Of a DNA stretch of 64,000 nt, positions 8,501 through 17,375 are shown in pieces. Source of the DNA: Candidatus Wallbacteria bacterium (GTDB lineage: Bacteria; Muiribacteriota; JAQTZZ01); contig JAQTZZ010000006.1 of the NCBI GenBank assembly GCA_028687545.1, positions 1-64,000 on the forward strand, in the 5' to 3' direction. The notes beneath the pieces are model-generated. The model saw only the letters and a list, made by a program, of their open reading frames with translations. It made no database searches and was not told the DNA's origin. The translations under genes were made by a program, and so were the position numbers. Positions within the stretch are counted from its first letter, which is position 1. Every line of letters starts with the position of its first letter.

Positions 8501-10384
8501 ATTCAAAACAACGTCTATACCGCTTCAACTGATGCCGGCATTGTGGTCCTGAACGCGAGATACACTGAAGGAGGGGTGACTGAAACTGCTGAGTTGAGAA
8601 TTACAGTGTGGGCCATCCCTGTCACAGGAGAATGCATTACCCTGCCCCTGACCGGAGAAGTGACTATGGACTTCGTCTGGATCCCTGCCGGCAGTTTTAC
8701 GATGGGCAGTCCGCCTGATGAACCGGACAGGGAACCTGACGAAGGCCCGCAGCATACCGTGAACATCACAAAAGGCTTTTATCTTGGAAAATATGAAGTG
8801 GCACAGTATCAATGGAGGGCAGTGACAGGAAGCAATCCCAGCAATGCCCAAGGGGCTGATTACCCAGACTCGGATTTTTACCCTCTTGAAGGCATTACCT
8901 GGGATGATTGCCAGTCTTTCGCTGCAGCTCTGAACGGCAGGGGAACCGGCACATTCCGGCTGCCGACAGAAGCGGAATGGGAATACGCCTGCAGGGCAGG
9001 TACCACTACGACATATTACTGGGGCAGCACGATCGAGGATGCATACTTCTGGTATCAAGGGAACAGCGGGGGCACCTTCCATGAGGTGGGAATGAAACTC
9101 CCCAATGCCTGGGGCCTGTATGACATGATCGGTGGCATCGATGAGCTGTGCCAGGACTGGTATAATCAGGATTATTACTGCATCTCTCCGGCAGACGATC
9201 CACCCGGAGCAGCGCCTGATTTCTACCATGCCCTGAGGGGAGGGTCGTTCTGCACTCCGGTCAATTATTGCCGCTCTGCGAAGCGTTTCTACGACGACAT
9301 CATCGACTGGTACTGGTACAACGGGCTGCGGCTGGCAGTGAATCGCGAAGCCAGATGGAAGCAGGTGACCCCGGAAATAAGGACAGTTTCCAGCATCAGC
9401 CTCTGTCCCGGTGTAATCACACTGAACTCCGGCGACTCATATGATCTGGGAAAAATCACAGTGACAGCGCATTATCTGAACACAGCGCAATCCACCGCTA
9501 CCGGCGAAGTCTGGAGCAAAAGTTCAGGCTGCGGTACGATCGAGCACAATGTCTATACAGCTCCGGCTGATACCGGAAGCGTCGTCCTGACAGCGAGCTA
9601 CACGGAAGGCGGCTCGACAGTGAGTACGGATCTGAGAATTACCGTCCGGAACATACCTTCAACCGGGGAGACGATGAGTGTGAATCTGACTGGTGTGCTG
9701 TCAATGGATTTCGTCTGGGTACCTGCGGGCAGCTTTGTGATGGGCAGCCCGGATACTGAGCTGGGCCGGCATTCGGACGAAGGTCCGCGGCATACCGTGA
9801 ACATCAGTAAAGGATTCTGGCTGGGTAAATATGAAGTGACTCAGGACCAGTGGCAGGAAGTGGTCCCCATGGACAACCCAAGCCACTGCCAGGGAGCCGG
9901 TTATCCGAATTCCGGCGTCAGACCGGTCGAGGTGGTGTCCTTTAGTTTCTGCCAGTACTTCATTGAAATGCTGAATCGCAGGGGTATTGGTACATTCAGA
10001 TTGCCCACTGAGGCGGAATGGGAATACGCCTGCCGCGCAGGTACACAGACAGCTTATTATTGGGGGGATACTGCTGATGTGAACTGCATGTGGTATGAAG
10101 CCAACAGCGGCGGCGAGTCTCATGCTGTGGGCCTGTTGCAGCCTAATGCCTGGGGGCTTCATGACATGCCGGGTAATGTCTGGGAATGGTGCAGCGACTT
10201 GTACGGGCCGTATTCAGACGAGGAAGAAGATGACCCGGCAGGGCCGTCTTCAGGCTCAGAATATGTTTATCGGGGTAGTGGTTATGACTCATACAGCACA
10301 TACAGCCGGTCCGCAACTCGAGGCCACTCTCCAGATCAGGGAGCCGGCTTTTACAACGGGGTACGCCTGGTAGTCGGCCCTTAA
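5516..10384 (+). CDS. Giant exported protein: carboxypeptidase-like, GWN, FN3, and three Ig-SUMF1 modules
   Basis: 1622 residues, GGAGG six bases before the ATG, hydrophobic signal-like N-terminus (about 1-23). Domains in order: carboxypeptidase-regulatory-like (28-98); two related domains beginning GWNLVSLG and GWNLAGYW (217-305, 310-405); fibronectin III (410-500); a beta-rich segment (508-610); then three tandem units each of a bacterial Ig-like domain followed by a SUMF1/FGE-type domain (SUMF1 at about 719-939, 1050-1275, 1396-1622). SUMF1 hallmarks are clear (MGSP, GKYEVTQ, RLPTEAEWEYACRAG, WGLYDMSGNVWEW). The FGE copper-site Cys pair is not conserved: unit 1 keeps only the second Cys (QYCRS), unit 2 has NYCRS plus a shifted Cys, and unit 3 has none (TYSRS). 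Binding or structural role in the envelope or outside is therefore more likely than formylglycine formation. Codon use matches neighbours. Confidence 0.85.
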   Translation: MNAAAKVIDALILVGMLTSATADVSVSGSCGISGARITLWKASSIIRETTADTSGNFTFNGISPAAYALTAYKGGYFPGTMQIKATDKKLDGIEIKLSPIPEISLSNLSMCISGTAEVDHDGDGTLEAVIPGDLITARDGDICGQSVVEQSGEYGAMTIYGDDPATVSIDEGYLAGEKLNLFINGAHAAASLSFTNHATQTLSLSARGTARRISLKSGWNLVSLGLIPDSDSIETIFSGIDNMRYILGFFRNPPDKGSEGFRTYLNLPEVKSFSTLTALDPDHGYWVYMTGDDTLEVSGNRMPGNHSISLGQGWNLAGYWLESSHILPTAQNQLNTSIASIFGDTAISGEVEYIMGFYRFPPDAGMEGFRTFMNNSALNFSTLRELTPNMGYWIYLKNEGLLQYVPAIASLNPPHWISASDASFTDRVRVTWGTVVDAACYQVFRADSITGAYSAVSSQIAETAYEDSGVSAGVLYYYKVMSVNNTGEASQLSACDSGYSALSGDNNTPFITSVEVLGDSGEITFFYTLFDPDNDTCSVQVFYSLDDGYSYTRSANISGTLTGITPGIGAVTWSSRSDITGNHTRVRIKIVPDDGLKVGLAGESGMFKVKNGDLASLALQPSVILLDKGYKYDLSYIRVLAEYTVGSSTEVNSEIWSLTSGGGTIEGKLYSVPLDTGSVILTASYTEGTVTRTAELLVTVKDLHNTGECITVSLTGEVSMEFVRIPSGSLTMGSPENEPLRDTDEVQHTVSITKDFYLGKYEVTQAQWQAVTGSNPSHFSGNPNYPVEQVSWADCQDFIKLLNDKGKATFRLPYEAEWEYACRAGTVTPYYWGDYIDGNHMWYFGMSSGHTHDVGQKLPNPWGLYDMSGNVWEWCNDWYGDYTASPAVDPAGSESGPAHVLRGGSWLSFSQYCRSASRVYFNPDYHMTMHLGLRLVAEADSIVTMNSLKLDPAVINLDAGQAFDLSLIRTFAAYSDGSSAEVYGEIWSLSSGGGTIQNNVYTASTDAGIVVLNARYTEGGVTETAELRITVWAIPVTGECITLPLTGEVTMDFVWIPAGSFTMGSPPDEPDREPDEGPQHTVNITKGFYLGKYEVAQYQWRAVTGSNPSNAQGADYPDSDFYPLEGITWDDCQSFAAALNGRGTGTFRLPTEAEWEYACRAGTTTTYYWGSTIEDAYFWYQGNSGGTFHEVGMKLPNAWGLYDMIGGIDELCQDWYNQDYYCISPADDPPGAAPDFYHALRGGSFCTPVNYCRSAKRFYDDIIDWYWYNGLRLAVNREARWKQVTPEIRTVSSISLCPGVITLNSGDSYDLGKITVTAHYLNTAQSTATGEVWSKSSGCGTIEHNVYTAPADTGSVVLTASYTEGGSTVSTDLRITVRNIPSTGETMSVNLTGVLSMDFVWVPAGSFVMGSPDTELGRHSDEGPRHTVNISKGFWLGKYEVTQDQWQEVVPMDNPSHCQGAGYPNSGVRPVEVVSFSFCQYFIEMLNRRGIGTFRLPTEAEWEYACRAGTQTAYYWGDTADVNCMWYEANSGGESHAVGLLQPNAWGLHDMPGNVWEWCSDLYGPYSDEEEDDPAGPSSGSEYVYRGSGYDSYSTYSRSATRGHSPDQGAGFYNGVRLVVGP

Positions 10385-10432
10385 CGCAGGGGCTGTTGAG
10401 TCTTGAACGCATGAATTCCCGTCGTTAAGCAA

Positions 10433-10457
10433 AAGAGGCCTATTGGGCCTCTTTTTT
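10433..10457. terminator. Bidirectional-looking terminator
   Basis: AGAGGCC, loop TATTG, GGCCTCTTTTTT. A 7-bp GC-rich stem with A-run before and T-run after, between the convergent SUMF1 gene and hcp, so it can serve both strands. Confidence 0.8.
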
Positions 10458-10479
10458 CACTGTTTTATTTTTTAAAAAA

Positions 10480-12153
10480 TTATGCCGTTGCTTCCTGGTT
10501 GATTGCATCAGTTTTCAGGATTGCTTTCAGATCCTCTTCAGGTGTCGTGATAGTCATCAGATTGAATTTTTCGTTCAGAACTTTCAGTACTGCTGGTTTT
10601 ACGAAAGCCGGAACTGTCGGCCCGAGGCGCATGCTGCGGATGCCGAGATGCAAAAGAGACAGGAGGATCACTACAGCCTTCTGCTCATACCAGGAAAGCA
10701 CCAGCGAAAGCGGCAGGCTGTTCACGTCAGTCTTGAAAGCGTCAGCCAGGGCCAGGGCAATTTTGACTGCAGAATATGCGTCATTGCACTGCCCGACATC
10801 GAGCAGCCTCGGTATGCCTCCGATGTCCCCGAATTCCAGCTTGTTGAAGCGATACTTGCCACAGGCCAGGGTCAGGATCACGCAATCTTTAGGCACTTTC
10901 TGAGCGAATTCAGTGTAATAATTGCGGCCGGGCTTGGCGCCGTCGCAGCCGCCCACGAGAAAAAAATGCCTGATCTTTCCATTTTTCACGGCATCAATCA
11001 CAGCTGGTGCGACACCCAGGACCGCATTTCGGCCAAAACCGACGGTTATTGTCTTTTCCGGCTCGTCGGCCTTGAAACCTTCGGCTGCCAGTGCGGCTTC
11101 GATCGCAGGAGAAAAGTTGCGGTCTGAAATGTGACGGACGCCGGGGTAGGCCACCAGGCCGGAAGTGAAAATCCTGTTCTTATAGGAATCTTTCGGCTTC
11201 TGGATGCAGTTGGTGGTCATCAGAATCGCGCCCGGGAATTGGTCGAATTCTTTCTGCTGATTCTGCCAGGCACTGCCATAGTTGCCGATGAAATGCGGAT
11301 ATTTTTTAAATCCGGGATATCCATGCGTAGGCAGCATCTCGCCATGAGTATAAATGTTGATGCCTTTTCCCAGGGTCTGTTTCAGAAGTTCTTCCAGATC
11401 TTTCAGGTCATGACCTGAAACAACGATGGCCTTCCCTTTTCTGGGAGTGATGCGGACTCTGGTTGGAACCGGATGCCCGTAAGTGCTGGTATTGGCCGTG
11501 TCCAGCAGCTCCATCACCCTGATATTGGTCTCCCCAACTTTCATTGCCAGGCCTACCAGTTCATCAACTGTAAACTTGTCCCTGTTCAGAAAATCGAGGG
11601 TTGTATGAAAAAAGGCATAGACACTGTCATCGTCCTGGTTCAACACATGGGCATGATCCGCATAAGCTGCCATTCCCTTCAGGCCATAAAGAACCATGTG
11701 GATCAGGCCGGCAATTACATCGCCATGTTTTTTTATGTCCGCTTCCAGGGTGGCATTCTCCCCCTGTTTGATCAATCCGGCTAAATCAGAGGCAGGCTGC
11801 CATTCTGCGGCACCGGTGAGTTTTTCTACGGATTTATTATTCAAGGCAGCCGCACTTTGGTATAAATGCATGGCTTTGGATTTTAAACCTGAGGCTTTTT
11901 TCAGGAGCTCTGCCATCCGCTGAGGATCAAAATTCACATTCGTGACTGTTGTGAACAGGGCTTCTGTGATAAAAACGTCAATTTCGCGATCTTTAATGCC
12001 GAAAATCCTGGCCCGGGTGGCATAGGCTGAAATCCCGCGGCAGGCGTAAACAAGCAGGTCCTGTAATGAAGCGGTTTGATGATCTTTCCCGCAGACTCCT
12101 GACTGAGTACAGCCCGTACCTTTGGCGGTTTGCTCACACTGATAACAGAACAT
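10480..12153 (-). CDS. hcp: Hydroxylamine reductase / hybrid-cluster protein
   Basis: 557 residues, usual length for class I Hcp of anaerobes. The N-terminal cluster motif is Cys3-x2-Cys6-x8-Cys15-x5-Cys21. Hybrid-cluster ligands are visible further on: HGEMLPTHGYP, TTNCIQKP, VGGCDGAKPGRNYY, LACGKYRFN and DVGQCNDAYS. Hcp removes nitric oxide (NO to N2O) or reduces hydroxylamine in the cytoplasm, with electrons from a ferredoxin-like or Hcr partner. CAGGAGG precedes the ATG. Its promoter carries the same inverted repeat as the promoter of the Rrf2-ferredoxin operon 12 kb away, which suggests that the regulator at 24336 controls it and that the ferredoxin at 24782 is its electron donor. Confidence 0.97.
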   Translation of the reverse strand: MFCYQCEQTAKGTGCTQSGVCGKDHQTASLQDLLVYACRGISAYATRARIFGIKDREIDVFITEALFTTVTNVNFDPQRMAELLKKASGLKSKAMHLYQSAAALNNKSVEKLTGAAEWQPASDLAGLIKQGENATLEADIKKHGDVIAGLIHMVLYGLKGMAAYADHAHVLNQDDDSVYAFFHTTLDFLNRDKFTVDELVGLAMKVGETNIRVMELLDTANTSTYGHPVPTRVRITPRKGKAIVVSGHDLKDLEELLKQTLGKGINIYTHGEMLPTHGYPGFKKYPHFIGNYGSAWQNQQKEFDQFPGAILMTTNCIQKPKDSYKNRIFTSGLVAYPGVRHISDRNFSPAIEAALAAEGFKADEPEKTITVGFGRNAVLGVAPAVIDAVKNGKIRHFFLVGGCDGAKPGRNYYTEFAQKVPKDCVILTLACGKYRFNKLEFGDIGGIPRLLDVGQCNDAYSAVKIALALADAFKTDVNSLPLSLVLSWYEQKAVVILLSLLHLGIRSMRLGPTVPAFVKPAVLKVLNEKFNLMTITTPEEDLKAILKTDAINQEATA

Positions 12154-12185
12154 GAATACCTCCTGGAGCGTTTTTTATTATTTTT

Positions 12186-12214
12186 ATATTAGTAATAAAG
12201 TACTTAAATGTCAA
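12186..12214 (-). promoter_or_regulatory. hcp promoter with AGTA-N6-TACT operator
   Basis: On the minus strand TTGACA (12214-12209), a 17-base spacer and TAATAT (12191-12186) form an almost consensus sigma-70 promoter. An inverted repeat AGTA-N6-TACT (12191-12204) fills the spacer and touches the first base of the -10 box. The promoter at 24289-24317 has the same arrangement base for base in position. Confidence 0.8.
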
Positions 12215-12226
12215 TAAAATGTTTTG

Positions 12227-12332
12227 CTGACCACTGACCAAGGGAAGACTAAAGGCTAAAAGTCGAATCTGAAAGGATGAAGCGTGTTTTCCAAGGCTTT
12301 CACCTTCAGTCTTTAACCTTGGTCAGCTGGTC
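12227..12332. repeat. Long imperfect inverted repeat
   Basis: The stretch 12154-12468 has no gene. After the hcp promoter it holds two arms of about 38 bases (12227-12264 and 12295-12332); each contains CTGACCAAGG and a following AAGACT-AAGG segment, in opposite orientation. It could fold into a long hairpin with a 30-base loop. No coding potential seen; possibly a miniature transposable element remnant. Confidence 0.55.
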
Positions 12333-12468
12333 GTATGTTTTGATGATTGCACTTGACGCAGGAGACATAATAAACTACTTCCAGCTATGAGTGCAGGGGG
12401 GGCTCATGGTATCCAGCGGTGATTCACCGCATGAAAAAAATATAGAAAAGAGTTTCAGGAGGAAGAGC

Positions 12469-14541
12469 ATGAGTAGGGCGTGTGTCTTTTTAGTTATCTG
12501 TTTTTTATCATTTCAAATTTATGCGGGCGAGTGGATTTCTATTGCTAAGAATGGAATCTCACCTGTTAAAACCCTGGTTGGTGAATCACAGGCAGCGATT
12601 GCGATCAAATTCACTGTACCTTGTTTCTACCTCGGCCAGGTCCAGATCAACGGGTGTGAATATTCCACAATCTGGATGCCTGAATCCTCGCTGTTTGACC
12701 AGAAGGGTTTACCTGAACTTAGAAAGATCACTTCGTTTGTGGCGATACCTGATTGCGAGAGAGCCCAGGCAGTGATCACCTCGAAAAATTACATCGAAAG
12801 GCCTGTCTCAGCATTGGCTCCGTCTAAAGGCAGGATCATGAGAAATGTAAATCCGGCGAGCGTGGCCTATGAATTCGGGGAGGCTTATAAAACAAAGGGC
12901 TGGTTTCCTGCTGATGATCAGCTGGTAACTGTCTCGGAACCTTTCCGGATGAGAGACATCAATGGCGTCCGCTTATGCGTGGTGCCGTTTCAGTATAATC
13001 ACGAGAAGAAACTGCTGAGGGTTTATACTGATCTCACAGTCAGCGTGATTCCAGTAGGAGCAACGAAATCCAGAGCGATCTCGGCAGTGACTTCCACAGA
13101 TTTCGGCAGGCTATATCAGAATCTTTTCATCAATTACAACGCAACTGTCTCCAAGGCGCTGAATGCTCCGGAGGTGAAAAAAAATCTGTTGATCATCGCT
13201 GCTGACGATTTCATGCAGGCAGCGGCTCCTCTTAAAGAATGGAAAACCAAGCAGGGTTACAATGTTGACCTCGTGAAACTGTCTGAAGCAGGAAAGACCG
13301 CAGAAGAAATCAAGGCATATCTGCAGAAGCGCTATGATGAAGGCAAACTTTGTTTTGTAATTCTGGTCGGAGATGCTGAGCAGATTCCAACTCTCAAGGG
13401 TAAAAATGAAAACGCCAATTCAGACCCCTGCTATGTAAAGCTTGCGGGAAATGACAATGTTCCAGATGCTTTCATCTCCAGAATTTCAGCTGAATCAGCT
13501 GAACAGGTAGAGTACATTGTGATGAAATCGATCAATTACGAGCAGTTTCCGTCCCAGGGTTCAGACGGAGCCTGGTACAGGCAGGCTCTGGCGATCGCCT
13601 CCGCAGAGGGAAGCCCCACTGATTACGAGCGGGTTGATCTGCTCAACAAGGACCTTACCGAGAAACTCGGATTCACAAAGATCTGGAAATGTTACGATTC
13701 AGGCGGAAGCAATGATGGCGGCGGCAATGATTATCCTCCTCCCTACGATTACCCTGATGTGAATCCCTGGCAATGGAATCATCCTCCTTATATGGCCAAA
13801 TCGCGAGACACAGGTGAAACCATTTCCAGCGACAAGAGCGTCATTTTCGATGCTGTAAACAGCGGAGTCAGCATCATCAACTATATCGGCCATGGCGGAG
13901 ACGATTGCTGGGTGACCAGCGATTTCAACGTTTCTGATTGCGGCCAGCTCAAGAACGGCATGAAGCTGCCTGTGATCTGGTCCGTAGCCTGCGTGAATGG
14001 CGCTTTTGTCGGGCAGACCTGCTTTGCCGAAGCCTGGCTCAGGTCAGGAAACAGGAATAATCCCGCAGGATGCATAGGCATAGCCGCGGCCTCCACCAAC
14101 ATGTCCTGGGTCCCGCCCTGCGTCTGGCAGAAACAGATTGTCTGCGAAGAAACCTGCAAAAAGCTTCATGCTATAGCATCTGTACAGAATCTTTACGGGG
14201 TTTTAAAGTGCATGGAAGAGAACGGCACTGACGACAGTTCAGACGGCAATCAGCTCAATGAACAGATCCATTATTTCGGTGACGGCACTGTCCAGTTGAG
14301 AACCGTAAATTCCAGGGCTGTCAGAGTGCAGAAGGAAATAGTGGGCAGCAGGGTCAGGTTCAGCATAGTGGGTGAAGGCTCAGAGGATTGCCTGATCACA
14401 GTCTACGATGACAACCTCAATAATTCCCGCGTTCTGCGGCCAGACAGCGACGGACGGTGCAGCCTGGAACTTCGGCGCGGTGAAACCCGCTACACAGTGA
14501 CCGGCCCGGACATAATCCCGATTATTGATGAGGAAATTTAG
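12469..14541 (+). CDS. Gingipain-like C25 family cysteine peptidase, exported
   Basis: 690 residues from the ATG at 12469, which has AGGAGG six bases upstream; an upstream in-frame GTG at 12391 lacks this. Signal peptide MSRACVFLVICFLSFQIYAG. Residues about 25-220 resemble a C25 propeptide. The catalytic domain has the His in NYIGHGGDD (His475) and the nucleophile in SVACVNGAF (Cys508), the standard C25 dyad. The last 70 residues are a beta-sandwich-like tail ending in acidic DEEI; there is no recognisable type IX sorting domain, and no such system is in the window. Likely a secreted or surface protease for protein degradation. A strong terminator follows. Confidence 0.9.
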   Translation: MSRACVFLVICFLSFQIYAGEWISIAKNGISPVKTLVGESQAAIAIKFTVPCFYLGQVQINGCEYSTIWMPESSLFDQKGLPELRKITSFVAIPDCERAQAVITSKNYIERPVSALAPSKGRIMRNVNPASVAYEFGEAYKTKGWFPADDQLVTVSEPFRMRDINGVRLCVVPFQYNHEKKLLRVYTDLTVSVIPVGATKSRAISAVTSTDFGRLYQNLFINYNATVSKALNAPEVKKNLLIIAADDFMQAAAPLKEWKTKQGYNVDLVKLSEAGKTAEEIKAYLQKRYDEGKLCFVILVGDAEQIPTLKGKNENANSDPCYVKLAGNDNVPDAFISRISAESAEQVEYIVMKSINYEQFPSQGSDGAWYRQALAIASAEGSPTDYERVDLLNKDLTEKLGFTKIWKCYDSGGSNDGGGNDYPPPYDYPDVNPWQWNHPPYMAKSRDTGETISSDKSVIFDAVNSGVSIINYIGHGGDDCWVTSDFNVSDCGQLKNGMKLPVIWSVACVNGAFVGQTCFAEAWLRSGNRNNPAGCIGIAAASTNMSWVPPCVWQKQIVCEETCKKLHAIASVQNLYGVLKCMEENGTDDSSDGNQLNEQIHYFGDGTVQLRTVNSRAVRVQKEIVGSRVRFSIVGEGSEDCLITVYDDNLNNSRVLRPDSDGRCSLELRRGETRYTVTGPDIIPIIDEEI

Positions 14542-14616
14542 CAGCTGTAATAAGTCCCTCGCTGCGCTCGGGACTTACAACTCTTCTAAACAATATTGAA
14601 TTCAAACGGCGTTATC

Positions 14617-14642
14617 AGGGGTGCGGACAGCACCCCTTTTTT
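14617..14642 (+). terminator. Rho-independent terminator after the C25 gene
   Basis: AGGGGTGC, loop GGACA, GCACCCCT followed by T6. The spacer also holds an upstream hairpin TAAGTCCC/GGGACTTA (14551-14577) and a downstream one CCTGCTGC/GCAGCAGG (14653-14672). Confidence 0.85.
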
Positions 14643-14675
14643 AGCTCAGCGCCCTGCTGCTTCCGCAGCAGGACA

Positions 14676-14709
14676 AGAGCTTCTAACAACAGTAATTGTA
14701 AGAAGCTCT
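14676..14709. repeat. Palindromic repeat, family 1 copy a
   Basis: A near-perfect palindrome beginning AGAGCTTCTAACA and ending TGTAAGAAGCTCT. A second copy with the same arms (AGCTTCTTACAAT and ATTGTTAGAAGCT) is at 26280-26309. Both lie at the 3' end of a minus-strand gene and may act as terminators. Confidence 0.6.
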
Positions 14710-14719
14710 AAAAGTGGGA

Positions 14720-15634
14720 TTATCTTGAAATAGGATCTATGTATTCATCGATCCAGACTTCCGGGTAAAAGAGATAGTCCTTGTCACCCCAGATCCTCAT
14801 TACATCCCCTACATAATAAGTATGCTCAGGAGTTTCTATTTTTTTTGTTTCCCGATTTATCTTATACCAGGGCGAATACTCATGATCCACCGGATTGACA
14901 AGAATCTGCAGATCCTGATTCGGATCCCCACCTTGTGCCAGCAGAAAAATCCTGGCTCCAGTATAGGGATTCTCAGCCTCATCTACAACTATCAATGAGC
15001 GCTCCCTGAACTTGCCTGTGGAAAAGATGTCTCCGATCTTCAGTTCTTCGAAACCCTGAATCCCCCTGTATTTTTTTAAATTGAAAACTGCTGACTGATT
15101 TTTCAGATATTCAGGGAAAAAAGAAACCAGACTTTTGTGATCATAGTTTTTGATCCAGAATTTGTCTGAATAATAGCGATTCTCATATCTCAGGTCAGGC
15201 CTGTATCCATAGCACCACCAGAAATAACTCATCCGGCAATTGTTTTCAGCGATGTAGCTGATTTCCTGATAGCGTTTCTGAAAAAACAGGTATTCTGACC
15301 AGAGTCTGAAAATAGCGCCCATGCCTTGCTGGCCATTGCGCCAGCCCTGATCTATATCGACAGCTGCCCAATGGGACTCCTGAATCGTCTTGATCTGATT
15401 GTGCCGGATCATGACTTGAGATTTTCCCGGCTTCAGGGGCAGATTGCGCAGCCAGTCGGCAAAAGAGTTTTCCGGTGACTGGACACGGTTGAACCCAGGC
15501 GGAGTCTGAAGCCTTTTGGGAATCGTGTCCTTCAGTTCAAATGAATCAAGCCAGAAATAGCGCTGGGGCTGATCTGCGGCGCAAGCTGTGAAAGCTGCAA
15601 CCAGAAAAATACAGAATGCTGTCTGAAAAATCAT
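14720..15634 (-). CDS. DUF4846 family exported protein
   Basis: About 304 residues. The N-terminus MIFQTAFCIFLVAAFTACAA is a signal peptide, possibly lipoprotein type although the -3 residue is Phe. The sequence FADWLRNLPLKPGKSQV, AAVDIDQGWRNGQQG and RLWSEYLFFQKRYQEI matches my memory of DUF4846, a family of unknown function found in many Gram-negatives. Aromatic-rich segment MSYFWWCYGYRPD follows. An upstream start at 15667 would place 11 polar residues before the signal peptide and is rejected. Divergent from the lipase-like gene at 15804; both are exported, so a joint role is possible. Confidence 0.7.
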   Translation of the reverse strand: MIFQTAFCIFLVAAFTACAADQPQRYFWLDSFELKDTIPKRLQTPPGFNRVQSPENSFADWLRNLPLKPGKSQVMIRHNQIKTIQESHWAAVDIDQGWRNGQQGMGAIFRLWSEYLFFQKRYQEISYIAENNCRMSYFWWCYGYRPDLRYENRYYSDKFWIKNYDHKSLVSFFPEYLKNQSAVFNLKKYRGIQGFEELKIGDIFSTGKFRERSLIVVDEAENPYTGARIFLLAQGGDPNQDLQILVNPVDHEYSPWYKINRETKKIETPEHTYYVGDVMRIWGDKDYLFYPEVWIDEYIDPISR

Positions 15635-15803
15635 GCCTGACCTATCGGAAAAATACGGATCCACCAATACAGATGTTCCGCTGATTGATTAAGAATGCAG
15701 ATGCCGTCATTGACATCCTGAAAGTGATTTTTCTGGACAAAATTACTGTTTCCGGGTATACTGAATTTCAAGTTTGGGGACCGATCAAAATAACTGGATA
15801 TTA

Positions 15804-17108
15804 ATGAAGCACGCATTCCGTCCGTTCAATTTTATTGTCCTGGCTCTGCTGATTGTTTCAATCAGTGTTTCCGGCTCAGGACGATTCAGCATTACTCCTG
15901 TCAGGACCCTGGACGGCCATGATGTACTGCCCTGGGAAAGGATCGAGTGCCTGCAGGACAAATCTTCCAATTTTAAAGTCGAGGCATTCCACGAAAAGTC
16001 CCATCTCACTCATAAAGTGCTTTTAAAAGTTTTCGAAGATGAAACACCAAGCTCCGGAACTTTTGCCCTGCATTTTGCGCCGGGCTGGAACAATGATTCA
16101 GGACGCAACCCGATCCTTTTAGTGCACGGCGCAGGCGACAACGCCTACCGGGCCTGGGTGCATCCCTGCTCAAACGAGCTGGGGCCTGAAGATACCATCA
16201 AATATCCGGGCCTGATGCAGTATTTATCAGGCGAAGGGTTCCAGGTGTTTGCCATTACTTTTGCCCATCCTCACGGCGACAACCTTTATCAGGCAGAAGT
16301 GCTCGCTGACGCCATCCAGAGAATCAGGAAAGTCCTGAACAGGGAAAGCGACTCCAGTTTCAAGGTGGACCTGATCTCTCACAGTAAAGGCGGGTTTCCG
16401 GTATTCTGCTATCTCTCGAGCATCGGGAAACAGTGCGCAGGCTATCAGTGGCTGACTCCATTCCGCGGCGATGTCGGCCGCTACATAGCTCTGGCCTGCC
16501 CGTTCAAGGGTACAGACATGATGTTCAGGTATTATATGTATAACCTGAGTGTGGTTGAAACAGGCTCTGCAGCTCCTCTAGCTCCAAAATCCATGGTTTA
16601 CATGATGCAGAACCTGGATTTCAGGACATACAACAGGATGTTCACAGGCCAGCTGCAGGTGCTGCATAACTTTTTCAATGATGAAGATCCGATCCCATTT
16701 ACCCCGGCTTCAGCCACCACTGACATGAATCTGACCATGAATGCCTTATATTTCGGCGGCACCAGCGCTTTCCTGAGCTCAGACGGGATCGACAAGGCGA
16801 TCATAGCCGGAGGCAACCTGGTCCAAAAGCTCAACAAAACCGGAGCAGATCCGAGCGTCAAGATCACAGTGCTTTGCGGCACCAACAATCTGTTCGACCC
16901 TGACATGGAATACTGCAGCCAGAACATGCCGCTCGGAGAACTGATCCCGTCAGACGGAGTGGTCTATCAGCAGAGCGGCGAATACACTGACGGCATCTGC
17001 CGCCGCGGCGCGCCCCTGATCATGAAGAAAGTTCTTTATCTCAATCATCTCAATATCTCTTTCCACGACACAGTCAAAGGCTATGTAAAAGAAGCGCTGA
17101 GCGAGTAA
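15804..17108 (+). CDS. Exported alpha/beta hydrolase, lipase-like
   Basis: 434 residues with a signal peptide (FIVLALLIVSISVSGSG). The lipase core is visible: oxyanion strand PILLVHGAGDNAYRAWV and nucleophile elbow LISHSKGG with Ser194, the G-x-S-x-G first Gly being Ser as in some EstA/class 2 lipases. Candidate acid DPIPF and a C-terminal His (LNHLNISFHDT) complete a triad. Length and pattern suggest a periplasmic or outer-membrane lipase/esterase. The ATG at 15804 is chosen over an upstream in-frame start because it opens the signal peptide. Confidence 0.8.
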   Translation: MKHAFRPFNFIVLALLIVSISVSGSGRFSITPVRTLDGHDVLPWERIECLQDKSSNFKVEAFHEKSHLTHKVLLKVFEDETPSSGTFALHFAPGWNNDSGRNPILLVHGAGDNAYRAWVHPCSNELGPEDTIKYPGLMQYLSGEGFQVFAITFAHPHGDNLYQAEVLADAIQRIRKVLNRESDSSFKVDLISHSKGGFPVFCYLSSIGKQCAGYQWLTPFRGDVGRYIALACPFKGTDMMFRYYMYNLSVVETGSAAPLAPKSMVYMMQNLDFRTYNRMFTGQLQVLHNFFNDEDPIPFTPASATTDMNLTMNALYFGGTSAFLSSDGIDKAIIAGGNLVQKLNKTGADPSVKITVLCGTNNLFDPDMEYCSQNMPLGELIPSDGVVYQQSGEYTDGICRRGAPLIMKKVLYLNHLNISFHDTVKGYVKEALSE

Positions 17109-17375
17109 TCAGAACGATCATTCCTGTCAATTGCCTGATTTACTGACCTATGAAAGTAATTGCTTTTCAGCCTGAGCAAATTTGTGGTGTGCAGCCAGAT
17201 GCTTTACGATGGCTTTGATTTGTGGCGGGTCCTGTCCTGCGGCAACTTTTTCTCTTCTTCGCAGTAGCTCAGATGACAAAAAGTTACCACCGGCCACCCC
17301 ACATGAATGGAGCGTTTAACATGGAAAATTTGCCGGAATCGTTGTATGATTTATTAAAACATAAGAAGGTCAAGA

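Noticed and set aside
8525-9229. Open frames on the minus strand inside the giant SUMF1 gene (also 7652-8212 and 9701-10162)
   Set aside because: Mirror images of the SUMF1 repeats in another frame; they recur at the same place in each module because the coding strand repeats.
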